Shown: positions 36,603-46,764 of the stretch, in pieces
Numbering within the stretch: the first letter of the stretch is position 1
How the letters are laid out: each line of letters begins with the position of its first letter
NCBI RefSeq assembly: GCF_014397115.1
Contig: NZ_CP060720.1
Location: forward strand, 1,380,001 to 1,444,000
Direction: 5' to 3'
DNA length: 64,000 bases
Origin: Vagococcus carniphilus
GTDB taxonomy: Bacteria > Bacillota > Bacilli > Lactobacillales > Vagococcaceae
The notes under the pieces: model-generated
Told to the model about the DNA's origin: nothing
The model's input: the letters and a program-made list of their open reading frames with translations, nothing else
The model's database searches: none
Position numbers and translations under genes: made by a program

Positions 36603-37256
36603 TTAATAATAAGTCAATTTTTCTTCTAGGCGTTTTTGTAAAAAATTAATGACTAAACAAATTCCCCAGTAAATAAAAGCAACTAATACATACATCGTCA
36701 TATAATCAAATTCTCGACCACCAACTATTTTAGCTTTTTGAAAAATATCTGGTACAGTAATCATTGCGGCTAAAGAAGAACCTTTTACAATATCCATAGC
36801 AACGTTACTTAATGAAGGGATGGCAATTCGAAAAGCTTGGGGTAAAACAATATCTTTCATGGTTGCCCAGTAAGATAAACCTAGAGCTTTTGACGCCTCC
36901 CACTGACCGAAGTCGATTCCTAAAATAGCTCCGCGATAAATTTCTGCTAAAAAAGCACTGCTGGTTAGTGAGAAACAAATGATAGCAGCATGTACAGGAT
37001 CTAGTTGAATAGGAAGTCCAAAATACAAAATAAAAAGTAAAACAAGAGCCGGTGTTCCTCTTAAAAAAGATAAATAAAATTGAATGACATATTTAATAAT
37101 CGGAATGTCAAGTAAACCAATAGACGTGAGTAGAATCCCTAGGACATTGCCAATAATGAATGAAGCAATGCTAATCACTAATGTAAAAGGAAGTCCTTTT
37201 AAAACAAAAGGAAAGGATTCAATGATTAATGAAATATCAATTGTTGGAAAGTACAT
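36603..37256 (-). CDS. Polar amino-acid ABC transporter permease (HisM family)
   Basis: This 217-residue permease has five or so helices and the HisM/GlnP-family signatures: IISFP-like N-terminal FPFVLKGLPFTLVISI, LSFLRGTPALVLLFILYFGLP, AFLAEIYRGAILGIDFGQWEA and the EAA loop EASKALGLSYWATMKDIVLPQAFRIA that contacts the ATPase. It follows the binding-protein gene by four bases, so the two are one operon. No ATP-binding-protein gene is in this operon. The signature resembles cystine and other amino-acid importers; the substrate is unknown. Confidence 0.9.
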   Translation of the reverse strand: MYFPTIDISLIIESFPFVLKGLPFTLVISIASFIIGNVLGILLTSIGLLDIPIIKYVIQFYLSFLRGTPALVLLFILYFGLPIQLDPVHAAIICFSLTSSAFLAEIYRGAILGIDFGQWEASKALGLSYWATMKDIVLPQAFRIAIPSLSNVAMDIVKGSSLAAMITVPDIFQKAKIVGGREFDYMTMYVLVAFIYWGICLVINFLQKRLEEKLTYY

Positions 37257-37260
37257 AAAC

Positions 37261-38085
37261 TTACTCTTCTACAGAAACAGACTCGACTGTCGGAATATCA
37301 ACTTTTTTTGATACATCTTCGCCAAAGAAATCTTCAGATATTTTTTTCATTGTGCCGTCTTTTTTCATTTCTTTAATTGTTTTATCTATCTCTTCTTTTA
37401 ACTCTTGATTTTTTTTGTTGAATAGTAAGCCACTTTCTGATGGATTAAAGTAAACATCTTTTAAAATCATAACAGGAATATCGGGTAGAGCGTTTACTGA
37501 CATTTTTTGTAAGTAATAGTCATTTAGAATCACATCAGTTCTTCCATTAGCGACATCAGTTAAATATTGATCGTTGGTGGCATTATCATAACTGATTAAC
37601 TCAGCTCCGTACTTTTCTGCTATTTTCATATAACTTGTCGTCGCTTCACCAGCTGCCTTTTTATCTTTCAAATCTTCCAATTTTTTAATTCCTGATTGGT
37701 CTGATTTTCTGACAATCATACTACCAAATGAATATTTAATAGGTTCAGATATTAGAAACTTATCTTTTCGACTATCACTTAAAGAAAAATCATTTGCTGC
37801 AAAATCAACAGAATTATTTTGGATAGAAGCAAGCATTCCATCAACGTTTAGTTCTTTAAAAGTCACTTTTTTATCCATTCGATTGGCAATCTCTTTAACA
37901 ACTTCAATATCATAGCCAGTTAACTTATTGTCATCATTATAATAAGATGATGGAAATAGTGTACCAGATGTAGCTACAACCCATTCCTTTTTATCATCTA
38001 CTGACTGCTCATTCTTTGATGTACATCCCATTAAAGCAATCAATCCAACTGCTAGTAAAGTCCCTAAAAATCCTTTTTTCTTCAT
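37261..38085 (-). CDS. Amino-acid ABC transporter substrate-binding lipoprotein
   Basis: This 274-residue protein starts with a lipoprotein signal (LAVGLIALMGCTSK; the lipobox cysteine is about residue 21). The rest is a type 3 solute-binding domain: WVVATSGTLFPSSYYNDDNKLTGYDIEVVKEIANRM, DFAANDFSLSDSRKDKF and DVANGRTDVILNDYY. It is anchored outside the membrane and delivers a polar amino acid to the adjacent permease. The promoter on the minus strand is good. There is an acidic C-terminal tail. The substrate cannot be told from sequence; cystine-type binding proteins are similar. Confidence 0.9.
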   Translation of the reverse strand: MKKKGFLGTLLAVGLIALMGCTSKNEQSVDDKKEWVVATSGTLFPSSYYNDDNKLTGYDIEVVKEIANRMDKKVTFKELNVDGMLASIQNNSVDFAANDFSLSDSRKDKFLISEPIKYSFGSMIVRKSDQSGIKKLEDLKDKKAAGEATTSYMKIAEKYGAELISYDNATNDQYLTDVANGRTDVILNDYYLQKMSVNALPDIPVMILKDVYFNPSESGLLFNKKNQELKEEIDKTIKEMKKDGTMKKISEDFFGEDVSKKVDIPTVESVSVEE

Positions 38086-38129
38086 CTCTATTTCTTTCCT
38101 TTCGAAACAATAATTTTTAATCCGCTTCG

Positions 38130-38158
38130 ATTATAGTCAAATTTAGGTTGTTTAGAAA
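38130..38158 (-). promoter_or_regulatory. Promoter of the amino-acid importer operon
   Basis: On the minus strand, TTTCTA (38153-38158), a 17-base spacer and a perfect TATAAT (38130-38135), about 45 bases before the lipoprotein start. Confidence 0.5.
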
Positions 38159-38282
38159 CTTTTTGATAACAAGTAAATGAGTGAGCAAGGTAAAAGCTTG
38201 ATTTTGCTCTTTGTTTAATTGAAAATACAGACAAAATTGTTTTTTAAGAGTTTTATTGTAGTTCTATGAATGACTGAAAATA

Positions 38283-38291
38283 TGTTATAAT
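38283..38291 (+). promoter_or_regulatory. Extended -10 promoter of truB-ribF-hemW
   Basis: TGTTATAAT: TG one base ahead of a perfect TATAAT (38286-38291), about 33 bases before the truB start. No good -35 is seen. Confidence 0.55.
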
Positions 38292-38323
38292 ATCAAAGTA
38301 TATTTAAAGATTGGAGCATGAAT

Positions 38324-39241
38324 ATGGAAGGAATTATTCCTGTTTGGAAACCGCGTGGTATGACAAGTCATGACTGCGTATTTAAATTAAGAAAAATTTT
38401 GAAAATGAAAAAAGTAGGACATAGTGGTACATTAGATCCTGATGTAGATGGTGTTTTACCTATTTGTATTGGTAAAGGAACTAAAGTAATAGAATACATC
38501 CAGGATTCAAATAAAATCTATATGGGAGAAATAACACTAGGCTTCTCAACTGAAACAGAAGACGCTAGTGGAGAAATTGTAGAAAGAACACCTATTACTT
38601 CAGAGATTGAAACAGAAATGGTTGATGAGGCGATGAGGCAATTGGTTGGAGAAATCACTCAAATACCACCAATGTATTCTGCTGTAAAAGTTAATGGTAA
38701 GAGATTGTATGAATATGCTAGAAATGATGAAGAAGTTGAGCGACCACAAAGAAAAGCTATGATTTATTCATATGAGAGAACAACTTTACCAGAATATGAT
38801 AAAGAAAATCAATTGATGAAGTGGGAGTTCACAGTGGACTGTGGTAAAGGAACTTATGTTAGAACTTTAGCAGTTGATACAGGCAAAAATTTAAATGTTG
38901 CATCACATATGTCAAATCTAACACGAATTAAAAGTGGTGGATTTACAAAAGAAGAGTGCTTCACTCTTGAGGAAATAGCTTTGTTAATGGATTTAGAAAG
39001 AGAGTCAGAATTTTTATATCCAGTTGAAAGAGGCGTTAAGGATTTTCCAAAAGTTGAATTAACAAAGGAAATGTACCAAGTCATTCGAAACGGTTCAGTC
39101 GTTCCAACGTCTTTTTTTGAAAATATTGTGGTTACTGAGCCAATTGCTTTGTTTTATCAGGAAAAAGTTGTTAGTATTTATGGGGAGCATCCTTATAAAG
39201 AGGGTATGTTAAAACCAATTAAAGTCTTACGAAATGATTAA
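38324..39241 (+). CDS. truB: tRNA pseudouridine-55 synthase TruB
   Basis: TruB makes pseudouridine 55 in the T loop of tRNAs. The 305-residue protein shows the N-terminal KPRGMTSHDCVFKLRKIL motif, the catalytic aspartate in VGHSGTLDPDVDGVLPI (about residues 33-49), QIPPMYSAVKVNGKRLYEYAR and the C-terminal GTYVRTLAVDTG motif. I start it at 38324, where GGAG lies at 7-base spacing; an in-frame ATG at 38318 is only one base from that site. It precedes ribF by 12 bases, the common truB-ribF pair. Confidence 0.96.
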   Translation: MEGIIPVWKPRGMTSHDCVFKLRKILKMKKVGHSGTLDPDVDGVLPICIGKGTKVIEYIQDSNKIYMGEITLGFSTETEDASGEIVERTPITSEIETEMVDEAMRQLVGEITQIPPMYSAVKVNGKRLYEYARNDEEVERPQRKAMIYSYERTTLPEYDKENQLMKWEFTVDCGKGTYVRTLAVDTGKNLNVASHMSNLTRIKSGGFTKEECFTLEEIALLMDLERESEFLYPVERGVKDFPKVELTKEMYQVIRNGSVVPTSFFENIVVTEPIALFYQEKVVSIYGEHPYKEGMLKPIKVLRND

Positions 39242-39253
39242 AGGGGAAAGCAC

Positions 39254-40204
39254 ATGGAAGTCATAAGAATACATCATCCATATAAAAAGTCACAGATACC
39301 AAAAGAAGAGGTGGTATTAGTACTAGGCTTTTTTGATGGTGTGCATTTAGGTCATCAAAAAGTAATTGAAGCAGGAAAAAAAGAAGCAATTGAAAAAGGA
39401 AAAAAATTAGCAGTCATGACGTTTAATCATCATCCTTCAGTTGTTTTTAAAAAGATAGATCATAAAAAAATGAAATACATTACTACAGTAGATCAAAAAA
39501 TAAAACGCATGGAAGAAAACGGTGTAGATATTCTTTATGTTGTTGAATTTACTTCAGCTTTTGCTGGTTTAGAACCACAAGATTTTGTGGACCAGTATAT
39601 TGTTGGCTTAAATGCGGTCACTGCAGTTGCAGGATTTGATTATACATACGGTAAAGCAGATATTGCGAGTATGGATTTACTTCCAACTTATAGTAAAGAC
39701 CGTTTTAGTATTATTGAAGTACCTAAACAAAAACAAGGTGACGAAAAAATTAGCTCAACTAACATCAGAAAAATGATGGCAGAAGGTAATATGGAAGGTG
39801 CTAATGAATTTTTAGGTTACACGTATGAGTTATCCGGAATGGTAGTTCATGGGGATAAGCGTGGTAGAACTCTTGGTTTTCCAACTGCAAACATTAAAAT
39901 ATCTAATCAATCTTTATTACCAGTTGGTGGTGTTTACGCTGTTAAAATTAAAGTAGCCAATCAATGGTACATGGGAATGTCTCAAATCGGTTATAATATA
40001 ACATTTGAAAAAAATCGTCCAATGACAATCGAAGTGAATATTTTAGATTTTGATGAAGACATCTATGGCGAACATGTTTCAGTTCAGTGGTGTCATTACT
40101 TACGAAAAGAAATGAAATTTGATGGTGTAGAAGGCTTAATTGCCCAATTGAAAAAAGATGAAGAAGATACAAGAGAGTATTTTACTTATAAAGGAGTCTT
40201 ATAA
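39254..40204 (+). CDS. ribF: Bifunctional riboflavin kinase/FAD synthetase
   Basis: This enzyme makes FMN from riboflavin and then FAD. The 316-residue protein has an N-terminal nucleotidyltransferase domain (GFFDGVHLGHQKVI about residues 26-40, with the adenylate-binding GxHxGH signature, and SSTNIRKMMAEGNM) and a C-terminal riboflavin kinase domain (GRTLGFPTANIKI, VGGVYAVKI, and the YNITFE substrate contact). GGGGA precedes the ATG. It overlaps hemW by one base (TAATG). Confidence 0.95.
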   Translation: MEVIRIHHPYKKSQIPKEEVVLVLGFFDGVHLGHQKVIEAGKKEAIEKGKKLAVMTFNHHPSVVFKKIDHKKMKYITTVDQKIKRMEENGVDILYVVEFTSAFAGLEPQDFVDQYIVGLNAVTAVAGFDYTYGKADIASMDLLPTYSKDRFSIIEVPKQKQGDEKISSTNIRKMMAEGNMEGANEFLGYTYELSGMVVHGDKRGRTLGFPTANIKISNQSLLPVGGVYAVKIKVANQWYMGMSQIGYNITFEKNRPMTIEVNILDFDEDIYGEHVSVQWCHYLRKEMKFDGVEGLIAQLKKDEEDTREYFTYKGVL

Positions 40205-41337
40205 TGACTTCAGCTTACATTCACATCCCTTTTTGTGAACACATCTGTTTTTATTGTGACTTCAATAAAGTATTTATTGAAGGGCAACCAGTAGATGACT
40301 ATATAGAATCTTTAATAAAAGAAATTAGATTGACCAAGGCTAAATTTCCATCAGATAACACGGAAACCATTTATATTGGAGGAGGCACACCAACTTCTCT
40401 TTCTGCGAATCAATTGGATGTATTATTAAAAGGGGTTCGTGAGGAGTTACCTTTTAAAGATGGTGATGAATTTACAGTAGAAGCTAATCCTGGAGATTTG
40501 ACTTTAGAAAAATTAAATGTGTTACAGAATTACGGTGTAAACCGAGTATCAATGGGCGTTCAATCTTTTAATGATAGACTTTTAAAAAAAATTGGGCGAA
40601 AACATTCTGCAAAAGATGTTTACGACACTATGAAAATTTTTGAAGCAGCTAATTTTGATAATATTAGTATTGATCTAATTTTCGCTTTGCCTAACCAAAC
40701 AATTGAGGATTTTGAAGATACGCTAAATCAAGCTTTGTCTTTAGATTTACCGCATTATTCCATGTATTCTTTAATACTTGAGAATAAAACCATGTTTTAT
40801 AATTGGGCAAGACAAGGGAGACTGCATTTGCCTGGCATTGATGTGGAAGGTGATATGTTTGAGCTGGCTATTGATAAGATGACAAAAGCAGGAAGACATC
40901 AATATGAAGTCAGTAATTTTGCTAAACCAGGAAAAGAAAGTCAACATAATTTAATTTACTGGAACAATGAACATTATTATGGACTTGGTGCTGGTGCTAG
41001 TGGCTATTTAGGAAATATACGCTATAAAAATCATGGGCCTATTCAACACTATTTAAAACCTCTTGAAAACGATGAATTGCCAACTATTACGATTGAAGAA
41101 TTATCTATAGAAAATCAGATGGAAGAAGAAATGTTTTTAGGTTTAAGAAAAACAGAAGGCGTTTCAATCAAAAAGTTTGAACAAAAATTTAACCGTTCTT
41201 TAGACGCAGTTTATGGAAAAATAATACAACAATTAATAGAAGAAAAACTGATTAAAAAAGAAAATGGTTATGTTTCTTTAACAAGTAAAGGATTAATTCT
41301 TGGTAATGAAGTATTCAAAGAATTTTTAATCAATTAA
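40204..41337 (+). CDS. hemW: Radical-SAM heme chaperone HemW
   Basis: HemW, formerly called a coproporphyrinogen oxidase, is a radical-SAM protein that handles heme in many bacteria. The 377-residue protein has the 4Fe-4S motif as CEHICFYCDF (CxxxCxxC, about residues 11-18) near the N-terminus, GGGTPTSLSANQL (SAM contact), VSMGVQSFNDRLLKKIGR and a C-terminal HemN-like domain. Its fourth cysteine pattern fits HemW rather than HemN. The ATG overlaps the ribF stop. It shares an operon with truB-ribF and ends at a strong terminator. Confidence 0.92.
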   Translation: MTSAYIHIPFCEHICFYCDFNKVFIEGQPVDDYIESLIKEIRLTKAKFPSDNTETIYIGGGTPTSLSANQLDVLLKGVREELPFKDGDEFTVEANPGDLTLEKLNVLQNYGVNRVSMGVQSFNDRLLKKIGRKHSAKDVYDTMKIFEAANFDNISIDLIFALPNQTIEDFEDTLNQALSLDLPHYSMYSLILENKTMFYNWARQGRLHLPGIDVEGDMFELAIDKMTKAGRHQYEVSNFAKPGKESQHNLIYWNNEHYYGLGAGASGYLGNIRYKNHGPIQHYLKPLENDELPTITIEELSIENQMEEEMFLGLRKTEGVSIKKFEQKFNRSLDAVYGKIIQQLIEEKLIKKENGYVSLTSKGLILGNEVFKEFLIN

Positions 41338-41368
41338 AAAGCGACTGGATTTTTTTCCAGTCGCTTTT
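41337..41368. terminator. Bidirectional terminator after hemW
   Basis: A perfect 13-bp stem (41337-41349 and 41356-41368) is followed by T-rich sequence. It also ends the convergent carrier gene. Confidence 0.8.
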
Positions 41369-41378
41369 GTTTTTTTAT

Positions 41379-42896
41379 TTATAAGAATACACCAATTGCA
41401 AGAAGAACAATTGAGACGATAATTGTCGCTACCATCAGTTTCCAAACGAATTTTAACCACTTATCAAAGGTTACATCAACCATTTCAAGAGAAGCTAAAA
41501 CTAAACCAGTTGGAGCAACGTAAGAGATGATTCCTTGTCCCCAGTTATAAGCATCAATTACTAAAGCACGATCTACATTCACAACATCTGCTAGAGGTGC
41601 CATGATAGGCATAGAAAGAACCGCTAAACCAGATGAAGAAGGAATAAAGAATCCTAATAAAATATAGATGAAGTACATCATCGTTGTGAAGACAGGGCCA
41701 TGCATACCTGACACACTGTTACTTAACCAATACATTAATGTATCACTGATCATTCCGTTTTCCATGATGATTGTTACACCACGAGCTAAACCGATGATTA
41801 AAGCAACACCTAGTAAATCACTTGCTCCTGTAACAAACTCACTAACAAATTCTTTTTCTTTTAAGCCAGAAAGTGCAGCAATGATAAAAGTGATTAATAA
41901 GAATAAAGAAGAAATTTCAACAAATAACCAACCTAATTCTTTTACACCGTATACCATTACACCAAAGCCAGCAGCAAAGATAATAAGCATTAATTTTTTA
42001 CGTAAATCAAAAACAGGGATTTCTTCATCACTGTTAGATTTTAAGTATTTTTCTTCAAGTTCATCTTTTTGATCATATACTAATGATTCAGCTGGATTTT
42101 TTCTAACTCTCTCAGCATAACGAACTGTATACCAAATACTCATGATAGTACCAATGATTAACATAGCAAGTCTCAAACCAATACCGTCCGTAAAGTTGAT
42201 ACCTGCTGTATTACTAGCAATTACAATTGAAAAAGGATTAATTGTAGAAGCCAAGGTACCTATAGAACTACCAAGATAAATCGTGGCTATGGCAACTAAC
42301 GCATCATAACCAGCTGCCATGAAAATTGGAATTAGTATTGGATAGAAAGCAATTGTTTCTTCAGCAAATCCAAAAGTTGTTCCTCCAATGGCGATTAGGG
42401 TCAAGGTTAAGATAATTAGCCATTTCTCCTTTCCTTGAAGCTTCCTGGATAGGGAATTCATACCAGCGTTAAAGGCTCCAGTTTTATTGATAACACCAAT
42501 AATTCCTCCAAGAATTAAAACGAAGGTAATGATATCAATGGATTGAGCTAAACCTTGAACGGGAGCGCTCAAGAATTCTTTTAGCGCACTAAAAAGTGTT
42601 CTTTTTTCACGCTGTAACTCTTCATAAGAACCAGGGATAGCAACGGGTTTGTAAACATCACCGTTTGTAAACTTTTCAAGGTTTGTGTTTACTTTGTATT
42701 TGTCCAATGTTTTTTGTGTAGCAGGTTCTTTAGATGATTCTCCATCGGGCTGAGTAATAACAAACTCTTGATTCTCTGCTTCATAACCTAATGTGGCGTA
42801 CTTACCGGCGGGAATAAAATAAGTTAATACAAGTACCAAAAAAAGAACAATCAAAATAACCGTGTACGCACTGGGAAAGCTAAACTTTTTTTTCAT
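41379..42896 (-). CDS. YfcC-family basic amino-acid/C4-dicarboxylate-type carrier
   Basis: This 505-residue membrane protein has about 12 helices, an FPSAYTVILIVLFLVLVLTY start with the usual N-terminal PAGKY loop, and a long extracytoplasmic segment. The core motifs GGTTFGFAEETIAFYPI and the YLGSSIGTLASTINPFSI repeat are YfcC/DcuC-like; a second half-repeat carries FIPSSSGLAVLSMPIMAPLAD. Some relatives are arginine/ornithine or other amino-acid exchangers. The substrate here is not established. It is a single-gene unit running against hemW. Confidence 0.85.
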   Translation of the reverse strand: MKKKFSFPSAYTVILIVLFLVLVLTYFIPAGKYATLGYEAENQEFVITQPDGESSKEPATQKTLDKYKVNTNLEKFTNGDVYKPVAIPGSYEELQREKRTLFSALKEFLSAPVQGLAQSIDIITFVLILGGIIGVINKTGAFNAGMNSLSRKLQGKEKWLIILTLTLIAIGGTTFGFAEETIAFYPILIPIFMAAGYDALVAIATIYLGSSIGTLASTINPFSIVIASNTAGINFTDGIGLRLAMLIIGTIMSIWYTVRYAERVRKNPAESLVYDQKDELEEKYLKSNSDEEIPVFDLRKKLMLIIFAAGFGVMVYGVKELGWLFVEISSLFLLITFIIAALSGLKEKEFVSEFVTGASDLLGVALIIGLARGVTIIMENGMISDTLMYWLSNSVSGMHGPVFTTMMYFIYILLGFFIPSSSGLAVLSMPIMAPLADVVNVDRALVIDAYNWGQGIISYVAPTGLVLASLEMVDVTFDKWLKFVWKLMVATIIVSIVLLAIGVFL

Positions 42897-43042
42897 CGTT
42901 TTCCATCTCCTTTGTTTGATATCTTCTATTATATCGGATTCTAAGAAACAACTGGTGGAAAGAAAGAATATATTTAGAATAACATGTGAGTTTGTTAATC
43001 ATATGAAACTAAAACATCATAAAGATTTAATGAAAACAAAGG

Positions 43043-43069
43043 TTAGCACTCGAGTGTAAAGAGTGCTAA
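43043..43069. promoter_or_regulatory. CIRCE operator 1 upstream of hrcA
   Basis: TTAGCACTC, nine bases, GAGTGCTAA: a perfect match to the CIRCE consensus, upstream of the hrcA -35 hexamer. Confidence 0.95.
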
Positions 43070-43087
43070 AAATTTAAAGGTTTATTG

Positions 43088-43116
43088 TTGACAATTTTTT
43101 AGTAACTTGATATATT
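43088..43116 (+). promoter_or_regulatory. Sigma-A promoter of hrcA-grpE-dnaK
   Basis: Perfect TTGACA (43088-43093), a 17-base spacer and TATATT (43111-43116), sitting between two CIRCE operators. Confidence 0.85.
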
Positions 43117-43127
43117 AATACATGTAG

Positions 43128-43154
43128 TTAGCACTTGCTTGTTAAGAGTGCTAA
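43128..43154. promoter_or_regulatory. CIRCE operator 2 in the hrcA leader
   Basis: TTAGCACTT, nine bases, GAGTGCTAA: one mismatch to the CIRCE consensus, starting just downstream of the predicted transcription start. Confidence 0.93.
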
Positions 43155-43171
43155 AAAAGAAGGTGATGATT

Positions 43172-44218
43172 GTGTTAAGTGAAAGACAACTGAATATATT
43201 GCATATGTTAGTCAAAATTTATACTGAAACGGGTGTACCAGTCAGTTCTAAAACTCTGATGAATCATGGTATCAATGCCAGCTCAGCTACAATAAGAAAT
43301 GACTTAGCAAAACTGGAAGAATTCGAGTTGATTCAAAAGATGCATTCATCATCAGGGCGTGTTCCTTCTATTAAAGGATATCGTTTTTATGTGGATCATT
43401 TGATGACACCAGTTGAAATGACCAATCATGAAGTGATTAAGATTAGGCAAATGCTAAATCAACGCTACAATGCAACCAATGAAATCATTGAACAATCTGC
43501 CAAGATTTTATCTGACTTAACTAGTTATACGGCCTTTTCATTAGGTCCAGAAGTTAAGGAAAGAAAGTTAACAGGTTTTAGAATTGTTCCATTAAATAGA
43601 AATCAATTGATTGCCATTATTGTAACGGATCAAGGTTATGTAGAAAGCCAAGTCTTTTCTATTCCTAATGACATTTCATCAGAGGACATCGAAAAAATGA
43701 TTCGAATTATCAATGATCGACTCGTTGGAGAAAATCTTTTAACGGTCTATCATAAACTAAGGACGGAAATACCTTTAGTCCTTCAGAAGTATTTCTCAAA
43801 TTCGTCTAATGTATTATACTTGTTTGAGGAAGTCTTTAATCAAGCTTTTGATGATCAAATCTATATTAGCGGGGGGATGAATTTATTAAATTCAGAAGTC
43901 TTAACGGATGTAGCTGAATTTAAATCAATTTACTCTTTAATAAGTGATTCAGACAAATTAACTGAGATTTTATTACCTGATACAACAGGTATCGATATTA
44001 AAATAGGTGATGAAATTGAAAATGAATTACTGTTGAACATGAGCTTAATTACAGCTTCTTATGAGGTACCTGAGCATGGTAAAGGTGTTATTGCTCTTTT
44101 AGGACCAACCAGTATGTCCTATTCGAAACTACTAGGTTTAGTAAATGTATTTAAAGACGAATTATCGGGACATCTAGATTCTTATTATAGAAGTTTAGAA
44201 AGTCCATTAGAAAAATAG
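43172..44218 (+). CDS. hrcA: Heat-inducible transcription repressor HrcA
   Basis: HrcA represses the heat-shock operons by binding CIRCE, with GroE adjusting its activity. The 348-residue protein begins MLSERQLNILHMLVKIYTET, then VSSKTLMNHGINASSATIRNDLAKLEE (winged helix, about residues 20-46), SSGRVPSIKGYRFYVDHL, and the C-terminal dimer/GAF-like domain ending in the MSYSKLLGLVN segment. I start it at GTG 43172, with AGGTGAT just upstream; in-frame codons back to TTG 43139 lie within the CIRCE operator. Two CIRCE sites flank its promoter. Confidence 0.95.
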   Translation: MLSERQLNILHMLVKIYTETGVPVSSKTLMNHGINASSATIRNDLAKLEEFELIQKMHSSSGRVPSIKGYRFYVDHLMTPVEMTNHEVIKIRQMLNQRYNATNEIIEQSAKILSDLTSYTAFSLGPEVKERKLTGFRIVPLNRNQLIAIIVTDQGYVESQVFSIPNDISSEDIEKMIRIINDRLVGENLLTVYHKLRTEIPLVLQKYFSNSSNVLYLFEEVFNQAFDDQIYISGGMNLLNSEVLTDVAEFKSIYSLISDSDKLTEILLPDTTGIDIKIGDEIENELLLNMSLITASYEVPEHGKGVIALLGPTSMSYSKLLGLVNVFKDELSGHLDSYYRSLESPLEK

Positions 44219-44239
44219 TGTTGGAAGGAGACGGATGAT

Positions 44240-44761
44240 TTGAGTAAAAACGAAGAGATTGAAGAAATCGAAGAATTAGAAGAAACAACAGAAGAAGCTG
44301 TAGAAGAAATTTCAGTTGAAGAAACATTAAAACAAGAGTTGAGTGAGATGGAAGATAAATTCTTACGTGCTCAAGCTGAAATTGTTAACATGAGAAATCG
44401 CCATAATAAAGAACGCGAGGACTCTGCTAAGTATCGTGCACAAAATTTAGCAAAAGACTTGTTAACAGCATTAGATAACTTAGACCGTGCTTTGGAAATT
44501 GAAACAAATGATGAGCATGGCGAAAGTATGAAAAAAGGAATCGAAATGGTTAGAGAAGGCATGCTTCATGCATTTAAAGAAGCAGGAGTTGAAGAAATTG
44601 ACTCTCTTGGACAAACATTCGATCCAAACAAACATCAAGCGGTTCAAACAATTCCGTTGTCAGAAGGTCAAGAGTCAGATGAGATTGTTCAAGTCTTACA
44701 AAAAGGCTACATTCTACATGATAGAATTTTAAGACCAGCAATGGTAATTGTTGCACAATAA
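44240..44761 (+). CDS. grpE: Nucleotide exchange factor GrpE
   Basis: GrpE releases ADP from DnaK. The 173-residue protein has an acidic N-terminal region, a long coiled-coil segment (about residues 25-80) and the C-terminal GQTFDPNKHQAVQTIP motif followed by VLQKGYILHDRILRPAMVIV. The start is a TTG at 44240 with AAGGAG nine bases upstream; the ATG at 44235 is out of frame and stops at once. It belongs to the hrcA operon, 21 bases after hrcA. Confidence 0.96.
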   Translation: MSKNEEIEEIEELEETTEEAVEEISVEETLKQELSEMEDKFLRAQAEIVNMRNRHNKEREDSAKYRAQNLAKDLLTALDNLDRALEIETNDEHGESMKKGIEMVREGMLHAFKEAGVEEIDSLGQTFDPNKHQAVQTIPLSEGQESDEIVQVLQKGYILHDRILRPAMVIVAQ

Positions 44762-44766
44762 ATTAA

Positions 44767-46626
<1,860 letters not shown>

Positions 46627-46640
46627 AGAATGAACTTTAG

Positions 46641-46672
46641 AAAAAGCCAAAGCGTTGAGCTTTAGGCTTTTT
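46641..46672 (+). terminator. Terminator between dnaK and dnaJ
   Basis: AAAAAGCCAAAGC (46641-46653) pairs with GCTTTAGGCTTTTT (46659-46672) with one bulged base, giving a T-rich 3' arm. Confidence 0.7.
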
Positions 46673-46713
46673 CTCTTCATAATAAAAATTAGGTTTCAGA
46701 GACATCTGATTTG

Positions 46714-46722
46714 TGTTATGAT
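46714..46722 (+). promoter_or_regulatory. Extended -10 promoter of dnaJ
   Basis: TGTTATGAT: TG one base ahead of TATGAT (46717-46722), with a weak TTTCAG 17 bases upstream. There is no CIRCE site near it, so dnaJ may be transcribed partly outside HrcA control. Confidence 0.5.
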
Positions 46723-46764
46723 TTAGTGGATTCTGATAGTAGAAAAGATGGAGGGTTACGTAAA

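Noticed and set aside
43139-43171. Earlier TTG start for hrcA
   Set aside because: These codons lie within the second CIRCE operator and lack a ribosome site; GTG at 43172 restores the usual MLSERQ start.
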